A stretch of DNA of 64,000 bases from Crossiella cryophila (GTDB lineage Bacteria > Actinomycetota > Actinomycetes > Mycobacteriales > Pseudonocardiaceae), in NCBI RefSeq assembly GCF_014204915.1, contig NZ_JACHMH010000001.1, positions 4,799,501 through 4,863,500 on the forward strand, in the 5' to 3' direction. The notes under the pieces are model-generated. The model saw only the letters and a list, made by a program, of their open reading frames with translations, was not told where the DNA came from and did no database searches. This document shows, piece after piece, positions 1 to 6,895 of this stretch (positions within the stretch are counted from its first letter, which is position 1; each line of letters starts with the position of its first letter). The translations under genes and the position numbers were made by a program.

Positions 1-17
1 CAGGAGCGTGAGCCCCG

Positions 18-719
18 ATGGCGCACCAGTCCGGCCCCAGGCGACCGAGCAAGGGGGTGAGCGCCGCGCCGGTGCTGGTGGACATCGCGCTGCTGCGCAC
101 CACCGGCTCGCCCCGCCGCTCCGGCGAACATCCCGGCCATTCCAGGGTGCTGGCCGAATTCCGGTCGCTGCCGCCGATCCTGGTGCACCGGCAGACGATG
201 ACCGTGATCGACGGCGTGCACCGGCTGCGCGCGGCCGTGCGCAACGGGCACACCCGGATCAGGGTCCAGTTCTTCGACGGCGACGAGGAGACGGCATTCC
301 TGTTGGGAGTCAAGGCGAACTCCGCCCTCGGGCTGCCATTGGACCTGGCCGAACGTTCGCACGCGGCCGCCCGCATCCTGCGTTCGTGTCCACAGTGGAC
401 CAACAAGGCCATCGCCAGCGCGGTCGGCCTGGCCCCGGACACGGTGGCCAGACTGCGGGCAGCGCCGTCGGCGCGGTCCGCGCCCGGTGAGCCCGACCTG
501 GCCGCCGATCTCCTTGCCCTGCGCGCGGATGCCGAGTTGTCGGCCACCGCCCAGGGGCGGGTGCTGGTGCGCTGGCTCGGTTTTGGCGCGGCCTTCGCCC
601 GGAACTGGCCCGCCCTGCTGGCCGGCGTGCCCGCGCACAGCGCGCGGCTGGTCGCCAGGATGGCCAGGGCGTGCGCGGATTCGTTGCGCTGCTTCGCCGA
701 CGAGCTGGACCGACGCTGA
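18..719 (+). CDS. StrR/ParB-like transcriptional regulator, short paralogue 1
   Basis: The 233-residue protein has a ParB/sulfiredoxin-like N-domain, seen as LPPILVHR (about 51-58) and IDGVHRLRAA (64-73), then a helix-turn-helix segment around 120-145 (NKAIASAVGLAPDTVARLR). This order is that of StrR/NovG/Bbr-type activators of secondary metabolism. It is the shortest of three paralogues here (the others start at 4365 and 9725). The roughly 85-residue second HTH block of the longer two is absent, and the ParB/HTH part runs straight into the shared C-terminal region. ATG at 18 follows AGGAG near the window edge. DNA binding is inferred from the family; the target is unknown. It could be a decoy or partner of the longer paralogues. 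Confidence 0.8.
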   Translation: MAHQSGPRRPSKGVSAAPVLVDIALLRTTGSPRRSGEHPGHSRVLAEFRSLPPILVHRQTMTVIDGVHRLRAAVRNGHTRIRVQFFDGDEETAFLLGVKANSALGLPLDLAERSHAAARILRSCPQWTNKAIASAVGLAPDTVARLRAAPSARSAPGEPDLAADLLALRADAELSATAQGRVLVRWLGFGAAFARNWPALLAGVPAHSARLVARMARACADSLRCFADELDRR

Positions 720-824
720 CCCGTCCAACCGCCGACCGGCCCCAGCTGGACGGATTGTCCTTGCCGCCCAAGCCATCCCTGGCCATGCTGTGCCGCGGTC
801 ACGGCCCAGGGAGCGGATGGTCAG

Positions 825-1388
825 ATGCGCGGTCTCGGCGAGCAGCTCAACACGGTGCGGAAGTCGGCGGGCCCCTGCCCGCGGTGCGGCCTGCGGGAAT
901 CCTTCACCGTGCACGCGCACGCGGTGGTGTGGCAGTGCGGACTGGTGCGCTGGCTGCCGCCGTTGAAGAGCCCGCACGAGGAACTCACCGGCGCCTGCCT
1001 GCTCACCAGGGAACACCGGCTCGGCGTCACGATGTTGAGCCGCGCCAAGGTGATCCACACCCTGGTGCCGGACGAGCTGTGGCGGCAGATCCAGCCGCGC
1101 CTGCCGGTGCGCGCCCCGCGCCGGGACCGCAACCCCGGCCGCATCCCCATCGACGACCGGGCGGTGCTGGCCGGCATCGTCTACGTGCTCAGCCTACGGA
1201 TCCCGTGGAAGGCACTGCCGAACGAGGCCGTCGGCTGCTCAGGGGTCACCTGCTGGCGGCGGCTGCGGGAGTGGAAGCAGGCCGGCGCATGGCCGGAGGT
1301 GCGCGAACTGGTGGACCACCGCCTACGAGTCCTGGCCGCCCGAGACCTACGAATCGCGATCAGCCCCTCCCCGCCGGTCCGCCGCTAA
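825..1388 (+). pseudogene. Zinc-ribbon-like segment plus truncated IS5-type transposase N-domain (DUF4096)
   Basis: The 187-residue ORF has two parts. Residues 1-65 contain CPRCG (about 18-22) and a later WQCG, which resembles a small zinc ribbon. From about residue 70 the sequence matches the N-terminal DUF4096 region of IS5-family transposases (LVPDELWRQIQPRLP, then IPWKALPNEAVGCSGVTCWR). The catalytic DDE domain expected downstream is absent, and the ORF stops two bases before a palindromic repeat element. No terminal inverted repeats of an IS are visible. I read it as a transposase remnant, possibly a domesticated DNA-binding domain. ATG at 1032 would be an alternative start for the transposase part alone. 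Confidence 0.6.
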
Positions 1389-1390
1389 CC

Positions 1391-1512
1391 GTGTTGGCCG
1401 TTGTCGTACGGTGTGTTGGCCGAACTGGACGGTGTGTTGGCCGTTGTGGTCGGTGTGTTGGCCGAGTGGGTGTACCAGTTCGGCCAAGACTGTGTACGAC
1501 AACGGCCAACAC
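1391..1512 (+). repeat. Palindromic tandem-repeat element, copy 1 (two core units)
   Basis: This 122-bp element has perfect 19-bp outer inverted repeats: GTGTTGGCCGTTGTCGTAC at 1391-1409 and GTACGACAACGGCCAACAC at 1494-1512. Between them are two 21-bp core units, each GGTGTGTTGGCCG followed by eight bases (AACTGGAC, then TTGTGGTC). A 42-bp terminal unit follows; its second half (CCAGTTCGGCCAA) is the reverse complement of the AACTGG core unit. The two arms can therefore pair over about 40 bp, leaving the second core unit in the loop. It starts 2 bp after a stop codon and ends 16 bp before the stop of the opposing XRE gene. Copies 2 and 3 are at 29645 and 59365, in the opposite orientation. 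Confidence 0.95.
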
Positions 1513-1528
1513 GCCGGCGGGGTATGGG

Positions 1529-2380
1529 TTAGACCGGGCAGCCGTGCGGGTCGGCCTCGTGTTCGCGCAGGATCTGGGACAGGCGGGCCGCGCTCTCGTC
1601 GCGGTGGTCCGGGGTGTAGATGGTCATGGTCAGGTCAGGGCCGTCGAACCCGCGCAGGGTGGCCACCCGGAAGGAGACCGGACCGGCCTGCGGATGCGCC
1701 ACCCGCCAGTGGTGCGCGTGCGCGGCCCCTGGATCCGGTTCGGCCCACCAGGCCGCGAAATCCGGGCTGACCGCACGCAGTTCGGCCACCAGCGCGGTGG
1801 CCACCGGATCATGCCCGCGGGCCCGCGCCTCGGCCCGGAACACCCCGATCATGTACCGGGCGATCTCCCGCCAGTCCGGCAGGTACCGCTGAGCGCCCCG
1901 GTCCAGCAGCAGCACCCTGAGCAGGTTGCCGGCGGGCTCCGGCAGCGCGTGGAAACCGAACACCACGCTCGCGGATCGGTTGTAGGACTTCAGGTCCCAG
2001 GTGTAGTCGGCCACGAAAGCCGGGGCAGGCAGGGCTTCCAGGAAGGCCAGGGCGGCCGGGGAGAGCAGTTCGGCGCCACGCACCGCGGCCCCCTCCGCAC
2101 CCCGGCCCAGCCGCAGCAGGTAGGCCCGTTCGGCGTCGCTGAGCAGCAACGCCTTGGCCAGCGCCAGCAACGCCCTGACCGAGGCGGTCACCGGGCGGCC
2201 CTGTTCCAGCCAGGCGTACCAGACCGCGCTCACCCCGGCCGCGGCCGCGACCTCCTCCCGGCGCAGCCCCGGCGTGCGCCGCCGCCCCGGTCCGCCAGCG
2301 GACTGTTCCGGGGTGAGCCGGTCCCGCGCACCGCGCAACAGCCTGCCCAGGTCCTTGCGCATCTGCTCGGAGCGCACCAT
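1529..2380 (-). CDS. XRE-family regulator with MmyB-like ligand-binding domain (1)
   Basis: The 283-residue protein has an N-terminal XRE helix-turn-helix (TPGLRREEVAAAAGVSAVWY about 36-55, then WLEQGR) followed by a MmyB-like domain of about 180 residues (NRSASVVFGF, then SPDFAAWW). RRTPGLRREEVA-x-WYxxLEQGR is the signature of the actinobacterial MmyB group, whose members are often divergent from redox enzymes. It follows a clear paralogue at 2429-3286 by 48 bp and is probably cotranscribed with it, suggesting tandem duplication. The start ATG has GGAGGG about 6 bp upstream. Its stop lies 16 bp from palindromic element copy 1. The ligand and targets are not evident. Confidence 0.9.
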   Translation of the reverse strand: MVRSEQMRKDLGRLLRGARDRLTPEQSAGGPGRRRTPGLRREEVAAAAGVSAVWYAWLEQGRPVTASVRALLALAKALLLSDAERAYLLRLGRGAEGAAVRGAELLSPAALAFLEALPAPAFVADYTWDLKSYNRSASVVFGFHALPEPAGNLLRVLLLDRGAQRYLPDWREIARYMIGVFRAEARARGHDPVATALVAELRAVSPDFAAWWAEPDPGAAHAHHWRVAHPQAGPVSFRVATLRGFDGPDLTMTIYTPDHRDESAARLSQILREHEADPHGCPV

Positions 2381-2393
2381 CGCGGCCCTCCAG

Positions 2394-2411
2394 CCTTCGG
2401 CCTGTCGAAGG
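2394..2411. other. Small hairpin between the two MmyB-type genes
   Basis: CCTTCG (2394-2399) and CGAAGG (2406-2411) form a 6-bp inverted repeat with a 6-base loop in the 48-bp gap between the tandem regulators. It may act as a weak attenuator or mRNA-stability stem upstream of the 1529-2380 gene. No T tract follows, so terminator function is doubtful. Confidence 0.35.
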
Positions 2412-2428
2412 CGGGAAAGTACTGCGGG

Positions 2429-3286
2429 CTAACCGGTCCTGTCGACATCCACGGCCGGTTTGCCGCACAGCACCTGCTCCAGCCGCGGCCCGCTGACCCC
2501 GTCCGGCACCGGCGCGAACAGGTGCAGCATGAGCTGCGGACTGTCGAAACCACGCAGCACCACGGTGCGGAAGGCGATCGCGCCCGCCCAGGTGTTGAGC
2601 ACCCGCAACGCGTCCTCGCGCGCCTGCGGCAGCCGCTCGTCCTCCCACCAGCCGGCCATCTCCGGGCTGGCCACCCGCAACCGGGCCACCAGCGCCCGCA
2701 CCGCGGGCTCCTCCGCGCGCAGTGAGCTGGCCAGCCGCAGCCGCCACACCATGGCCCGGCTGACCTCCGGCCAGTCCGCGACATAACTCCGCGCGGCCGG
2801 GCGGGTGAGCATCAGCTCCAGCAGGTTGTTCGAGTCACCCGGCAGCTCGGCGAAGCCGAACAGCGTTGCCGCCGGCCGGTTGTAGGCCTGCAGCACCCAC
2901 ACGTCGTCCACCAGGTAGGCCGGGATGGCCAGCGCGTTGAGGAAGGCCAGCGTGCCGGGCGAGGCCAGATCCCGGCCGGCGGACAGCGGCGCCTCCTCGC
3001 CCCGGCCGAGCCGGAACAGGTAGGCCCGTTCCAGATCGCTCAGCTCCAGCACGGTGGCGATCGCGTCCAGCACCCTGGCCGAGGCGGTGATCGGGCGGCC
3101 CTGCTCCAGCCAGGTGTACCAGGTGGTGCTCACCCCGGCGGCCCGCGCGACCTCCTCCCGGCGCAGTCCCGGCGTGCGCCTGCGCCGACCACCTGGCCGG
3201 TCCGCCGCACTGGGCTGGGACCGGCCACGCGCCCGGCGGAGCAGTTCGCCGAGTTCTCGCCTGCGCTGGCCGGACAACGAGGTCAT
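2429..3286 (-). CDS. XRE-family regulator with MmyB-like ligand-binding domain (2)
   Basis: The 285-residue paralogue of the downstream gene has the same architecture: N-terminal HTH with RRTPGLRREEVARAAGVS and WYTWLEQGRPITAS, then a MmyB-like PAS-type domain (NRPAATLFGF, SPEMAGWW). Both proteins share conserved segments throughout, with no truncation. It is the upstream member of a probable two-gene operon transcribed leftward. The 88 bp before it contain the divergent promoter region towards the AraC gene at 3390. Function beyond DNA binding is inferred from the family; the ligand is unknown. Confidence 0.9.
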   Translation of the reverse strand: MTSLSGQRRRELGELLRRARGRSQPSAADRPGGRRRRTPGLRREEVARAAGVSTTWYTWLEQGRPITASARVLDAIATVLELSDLERAYLFRLGRGEEAPLSAGRDLASPGTLAFLNALAIPAYLVDDVWVLQAYNRPAATLFGFAELPGDSNNLLELMLTRPAARSYVADWPEVSRAMVWRLRLASSLRAEEPAVRALVARLRVASPEMAGWWEDERLPQAREDALRVLNTWAGAIAFRTVVLRGFDSPQLMLHLFAPVPDGVSGPRLEQVLCGKPAVDVDRTG

Positions 3287-3389
3287 CAGGGCATCGCTCC
3301 GTCATCCGTTCGGGTGTGGACGGTCAGCTTGCGGCGCATTTCCGCGGTGGGGTTAGCAATACGAAAGCCGATTCTTGTACTTTTCTGTC

Positions 3390-4220
3390 ATGGTCGGCAC
3401 GCAACTCGCCCCCGGGCAGTCCTTTGTCGCCGCCGTGGTCGAACTCGGCGGCGCCGGGCGCGCCCGGCTGAACCGGGAGGACGAGCACGGCCACGACCTG
3501 GTGCACGTCTTCGGCGGGATTGGCCAGGTGCGTTCCGGCGAGGCCATTTCCCGGCTGGAAGAGGGCGATGTGCTGTTCCTGCGCGCCGGGGTCCGGCACA
3601 CCCTGGCCGCGGCCGACGGCGAACTGTTGTCGCTGGTGCTGGTGTCCTTCCCGGACCCCACCTGGCGGGCCTTCGCCGACCTGGCCGGGCTGGAGGCCGG
3701 GCGGTGGGTGCTGGACGGGCCGCCGCCGCAGGTCAACCTGCGTTACGGCGACGGCACCGTGCCGGCCGCGTTCCGCCGGGCGCTGGCCGGGCAGAGCGAA
3801 CTGGCGCGGCCGATGGACCTGGTGCGACTGTGGGTGGAGGCGCTGCCGCCGCTGGAACGCGCGCTGCGCAGCCGGGCCTTCCACCCGGTGCCCGGCTGGC
3901 TCACCCAGGCGTGTGTGCTGTTCAGCTCAGAGGAGCACCTGCGGGCCGGGGTGCCGGGGCTGCTCGCGCTGGCCTCGGTCAGTGCAGGGCATCTGACCAG
4001 GTCGATGCACCGGCACTACCAGTGCACGCCGAGTGAGTTCGTGGACCAGCGGCGGCTGGCCTACGCCGCGATGCTGCTGGCCACCACCCGGCTGCCGGTG
4101 GGCGCGGTGGCCAAGCGGTGCGGGTTCAACAGCCAGTCCTACTTCGCCCGCCGATTCCGCGAACGGCACGGCTGCAGCGCCACCGAGTTCCGCCGGTCCC
4201 CGGTGCAGAGTGGTAGTTAA
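3390..4220 (+). CDS. AraC-family transcriptional regulator with N-terminal cupin
   Basis: The N-terminal half resembles an AraC-type cupin sensor (EDEHGHDLVHVFGGIGQVRSG, then LEEGDVLFLRAGVRHTL with the HT metal or ligand motif). The C-terminal half carries two HTHs (SVSAGHLTRSMHRHY; VGAVAKRCGFNSQSYFARRF), the AraC signature. I chose ATG at 3390; a TTG at 3375 in frame would add five residues, and neither has a strong ribosome site. The gene is divergent from the MmyB pair, so it may control that intergenic region. The effector is unknown. Confidence 0.88.
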   Translation: MVGTQLAPGQSFVAAVVELGGAGRARLNREDEHGHDLVHVFGGIGQVRSGEAISRLEEGDVLFLRAGVRHTLAAADGELLSLVLVSFPDPTWRAFADLAGLEAGRWVLDGPPPQVNLRYGDGTVPAAFRRALAGQSELARPMDLVRLWVEALPPLERALRSRAFHPVPGWLTQACVLFSSEEHLRAGVPGLLALASVSAGHLTRSMHRHYQCTPSEFVDQRRLAYAAMLLATTRLPVGAVAKRCGFNSQSYFARRFRERHGCSATEFRRSPVQSGS

Positions 4221-4364
4221 TGTACCGTGATATGGCTGTTGACTTGACTCCGTGCATACCGAGAACATGTATTCGGTCGCGCAATTCAGGGCGCCCGGCA
4301 TATCGGAATTCCTGAATCCGGTTGTCGCGAATTTCTTCTTTCTCGGTCGGAGTGTGGATGCGGC

Positions 4365-5321
4365 ATGGACAACAGTGCTGTCCCGGCCTGGGCGCCGGAC
4401 GGGGTTCCGGTCACCGTCGCGGTTTCCCAGCTGGACCTGGCCGGTTCGCCCCGGGTTTCCGGGGAGAACCCGGAACACGTCAAGGTGCTCGCCGGAATGG
4501 CGGGTCTGCCGCCGATCCTGGTGCACCGGCCGTCGATGCGGGTGATCGACGGCGCGCACCGGTTGCGCGCGGCGGTGCTCAACGGCGAGCGCACCATCGA
4601 GGTGCGTTACTTCGACGGTGACGACCGGGCCGCGTTCGTGCTGGGCGTGCGGGCGAATGTGGCGCACGGCCTGCCGTTGAGCCTGGCCGAGCGCAAGGCC
4701 GCGGCGGTGCGGATCATGGGTCTGTACCCGGACTGGTCGGACCGCGCGGTGGCCACCTCGGCCGGGCTGGCCGCCAAGACGGTGGCCAAACTGCGCCGGG
4801 TCTGGCAGCCAGGGCCCGCCGCGCCGCCGGTCCGGGTCGGCCTGGACGGCCGCTCCCGCCCCTTGGACGCCGCCGCGGGCAGGCGCAAGGCCGCGGCGCT
4901 GATCGGGGTCCGGCCGGACGCCTCGCTGCGGGAGATCGCCGGGCTGGCCGGGGTGTCCCCGCAGACGGTCAGCGATGTGCGCGACCGGCTGCGGGCAGGC
5001 CGGTCGCCGGTGCCGGGGACCGGGGCGCCGCGGCGTGGTTACCGGCGGGACGACGGTCCGCACGACCCGATGGTGGCGCTGCGGGAGATCCGCCGCGATC
5101 CGAGCCTGCGCTTCACCGAGAACGGGCGGCAGCTGCTGCGCTGGGTGGAGGCCAACCTGGCCACGCCGACCGGGTGGTCGGGACTGCTGGACAGCGTGCC
5201 CGCGCACTGGGCGCCGGTGCTCTCCGCGCTGGCCAGGGACTGCTCGGCGGCACTGCGTCAGTTCGCCGAGGAGCTGGAGCAGCTGGACCGGCCCGACGCG
5301 GTGCCCGCGCGGCGGTCCTGA
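4365..5321 (+). CDS. StrR/ParB-like transcriptional regulator, paralogue 2
   Basis: The 318-residue protein has a ParB-like N-domain (LPPILVHRPSMRVIDGAHRL about 46-65), a first HTH (DRAVATSAGLAAKTVAKLRR), a second HTH block (LREIAGLAGVSPQTVSDVR) and a conserved C-terminal helical region (RDPSLRFTENGRQLLRW). It is full length relative to paralogue 3 (9725) and has the second HTH that paralogue 1 lacks. The stop overlaps the start of the DUF742 gene by one base (TGATG), so the two are translationally coupled. StrR-type proteins normally activate antibiotic clusters; none is obvious nearby, so the target is open. The 144-bp upstream gap is AT-richer than its surroundings and carries two overlapping TTGACT boxes (4239-4249). 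Confidence 0.85.
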   Translation: MDNSAVPAWAPDGVPVTVAVSQLDLAGSPRVSGENPEHVKVLAGMAGLPPILVHRPSMRVIDGAHRLRAAVLNGERTIEVRYFDGDDRAAFVLGVRANVAHGLPLSLAERKAAAVRIMGLYPDWSDRAVATSAGLAAKTVAKLRRVWQPGPAAPPVRVGLDGRSRPLDAAAGRRKAAALIGVRPDASLREIAGLAGVSPQTVSDVRDRLRAGRSPVPGTGAPRRGYRRDDGPHDPMVALREIRRDPSLRFTENGRQLLRWVEANLATPTGWSGLLDSVPAHWAPVLSALARDCSAALRQFAEELEQLDRPDAVPARRS

Positions 5322-5698
5322 TGACCGCGATCGACCCGGTGGTGCTGTTCGGCCCGCCCGATCCGGTGCCGCTGGTGCGCCCCTACACCCGCACCGGCGG
5401 GCGCACCGGCGTGGACTGCGGGCTGCTGCTGGAATCCCTGCTGTGCGCGGACAACGCGGCCCGGCGCAGGCGCTGGCTGCTGCCACCCGAACACGAGGTG
5501 ATCATGGCGTTGTGCCAGGCGCCGCATTCGGTGGCCGAGGTGGCCGCGCACACCGGGTTGCCGCTGGGGGTGGCCAGGGTGCTGCTGGCGGACATGCTGG
5601 AGCTGGGCCTGCTGCTGACCTGTCACAGCCGGGAGTTCGCCGAGCCGCCCTCACTGGAGTTCATGGCCAGGGTGCTGCGCGGCCTGCACGCGCTATGA
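5321..5698 (+). CDS. DUF742-family protein
   Basis: The 125-residue protein has the DUF742 pattern: VRPYTRTGGRT near residue 20, then EHEVIMALCQAPHSVAEVAA and LPLGVARVLLADMLELGLL, a winged-helix-like fold. DUF742 proteins usually sit in conservons (sensor kinase, roadblock, DUF742, small GTPase) that transmit G-protein-like signals in actinomycetes. Here no roadblock, GTPase or kinase partner is adjacent; instead the gene is fused by a 1-bp overlap to a StrR-like regulator. The 3' end overlaps the convergent gene at 5693 by 6 bp. ATG at 5321 was chosen over a longer frame open from 5174, because that extension lies inside the upstream gene. Confidence 0.8.
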   Translation: MTAIDPVVLFGPPDPVPLVRPYTRTGGRTGVDCGLLLESLLCADNAARRRRWLLPPEHEVIMALCQAPHSVAEVAAHTGLPLGVARVLLADMLELGLLLTCHSREFAEPPSLEFMARVLRGLHAL

Positions 5699-6052
5699 GC
5701 CGCTCAGCAGTCCGCGGATCTCCGGCGGGGCCGGGAAACTGGCCTGCTCGGCCTCGCCGGTGGCGGTCAGCACGGCGAGCGCGGCCCGCAGCGTGGGCAG
5801 ATGCCCTGCGGTGAAGCACCAGCTGACCTCGCGCGGGTCGAACACGTCCCAGCCCGGCTCCGGCAGCACCGTGCGGTAGGCGGCCGCGCGTTCCGGATCC
5901 GCCAGCAGCACAACGACATCGGCCCGCGCGGGGGAGTGCCGCACCGCGCCCATCCCGTGCCGGGACAGCTGGTAGAACCGCCAGCCCCGGCCGCGCAGCA
6001 GCTCCAGCAGACCCTGCCGTTCCGCCTCGTCCTGATCGCCGTGGACACGCAT
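5693..6052 (-). CDS. Hypothetical protein, 119 residues
   Basis: This compact soluble protein has alternating hydrophobic strands (ADVVVLLADPERAAAYRTVL) resembling a Rossmann-like or receiver-like core, but I do not recognise a family. The start ATG at 6052 lacks an obvious ribosome site. It lies 48 bp downstream of the kinase-FHA pair on the same strand and may be the third gene of that operon. The 3' end overlaps the DUF742 gene by 6 bp. Codon use is typical of the window. Confidence 0.6.
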   Translation of the reverse strand: MRVHGDQDEAERQGLLELLRGRGWRFYQLSRHGMGAVRHSPARADVVVLLADPERAAAYRTVLPEPGWDVFDPREVSWCFTAGHLPTLRAALAVLTATGEAEQASFPAPPEIRGLLSGS

Positions 6053-6100
6053 GATCCCGACGCTAGAAGTCAGAATCGGGACGGGTCCCGCCGCGCCGTG

Positions 6101-6895
6101 CTAGTCCTCGTGCAGCCAGTCCAGGTCCGGTGGGACCAGGGTGGTGGAGACCATGAGTTCGCGGAAGAGGTTGTCGTTGAGCGCGTTGCCCACCGGCTCG
6201 CCCACCTCCTCCCTGGTCAGTCCGGGCACCCCGGCGCGGGAGAGCCTGCCGCGCACGCCGAGCAGCAGGTGCTCGACCCGTTTGATCGTCCAGCCCTCGC
6301 CGGGGCGCAGCCGGTCCAGGCAGGCGGCGGCCTCGCGGCGGGACAGCGGTTGGGCGCCCGCCTCGTGCCGCAGGTAGCGCTGGCCCAGCGCGGTCAGCGC
6401 GAGCCGTTCGGTCGTGGTGAGCCGCCAGGTGCGCGGCGGGGTGGTGGCCTCGTCCCGGCCCGCGCCCCGGCGCTGACCGTCCCGCCCGGCCACGTACAGC
6501 TCCAGGAGGTGTTCCCGGCCGCCGGAACCGCGGATGAACAGCGGCGTGTAGCCCTCGGTCAGCGGCACGGGTTCCTCGTCGGTGAACAGCAGCCGGGACT
6601 CGGGCAGCCGGATCGGCCGCCTGCCCACGTTGCCCACCCACCACTGCTCGTCCCGGTGCACCAGCCTGCCGTGGTGGCGGCTGATGTGCCGGTCGTCCTC
6701 GCCGATGCACACGTGCACCTCGGGCCGGTTCCGTCCGAAAAGGACGGTCCGGCCCTCCCTCGGCGGCACCGCCAGCCCGCCGGAGCTGACCAGCGCGTAC
6801 ATGGTGCCCGGCGCCGAGGACGGCACACCGAAGGCCAGACTGTCGTGGGTGGCGGGCAATCGCTTGTCCGGCAAGGCTTTCCCGGCCCGGGTCAT
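6101..6895 (-). CDS. FHA-domain protein
   Basis: The 264-residue protein carries an FHA phosphothreonine-binding domain at about 48-100 (VLFGRNRPEVHVCIGEDDRH, then ISRHHGRLV with the conserved GR, S and H residues, then GRRPIRL). A C-terminal helical region follows (TTTERLALTALGQRYLR; LSRREAAACLDRLRPGEGW), which resembles a winged helix and may bind nucleic acid or protein. ATG at 6893-6895 overlaps the stop of the upstream kinase (ATGA), so the two are coupled. The natural reading is a substrate or adaptor of that kinase; this is inference. A longer upstream frame is a shadow of the kinase gene. Confidence 0.85.
   Translation of the reverse strand: MTRAGKALPDKRLPATHDSLAFGVPSSAPGTMYALVSSGGLAVPPREGRTVLFGRNRPEVHVCIGEDDRHISRHHGRLVHRDEQWWVGNVGRRPIRLPESRLLFTDEEPVPLTEGYTPLFIRGSGGREHLLELYVAGRDGQRRGAGRDEATTPPRTWRLTTTERLALTALGQRYLRHEAGAQPLSRREAAACLDRLRPGEGWTIKRVEHLLLGVRGRLSRAGVPGLTREEVGEPVGNALNDNLFRELMVSTTLVPPDLDWLHED

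Noticed and set aside
1391-1512. CRISPR-like array
   Set aside because: The 21-bp units are contiguous with no unique spacers, and the outer parts are inverted, not direct. No cas gene is nearby.
1411-1770. A coding gene starting inside element copy 1
   Set aside because: The frame is repeat sequence followed by antisense of the XRE gene, with no ribosome site.
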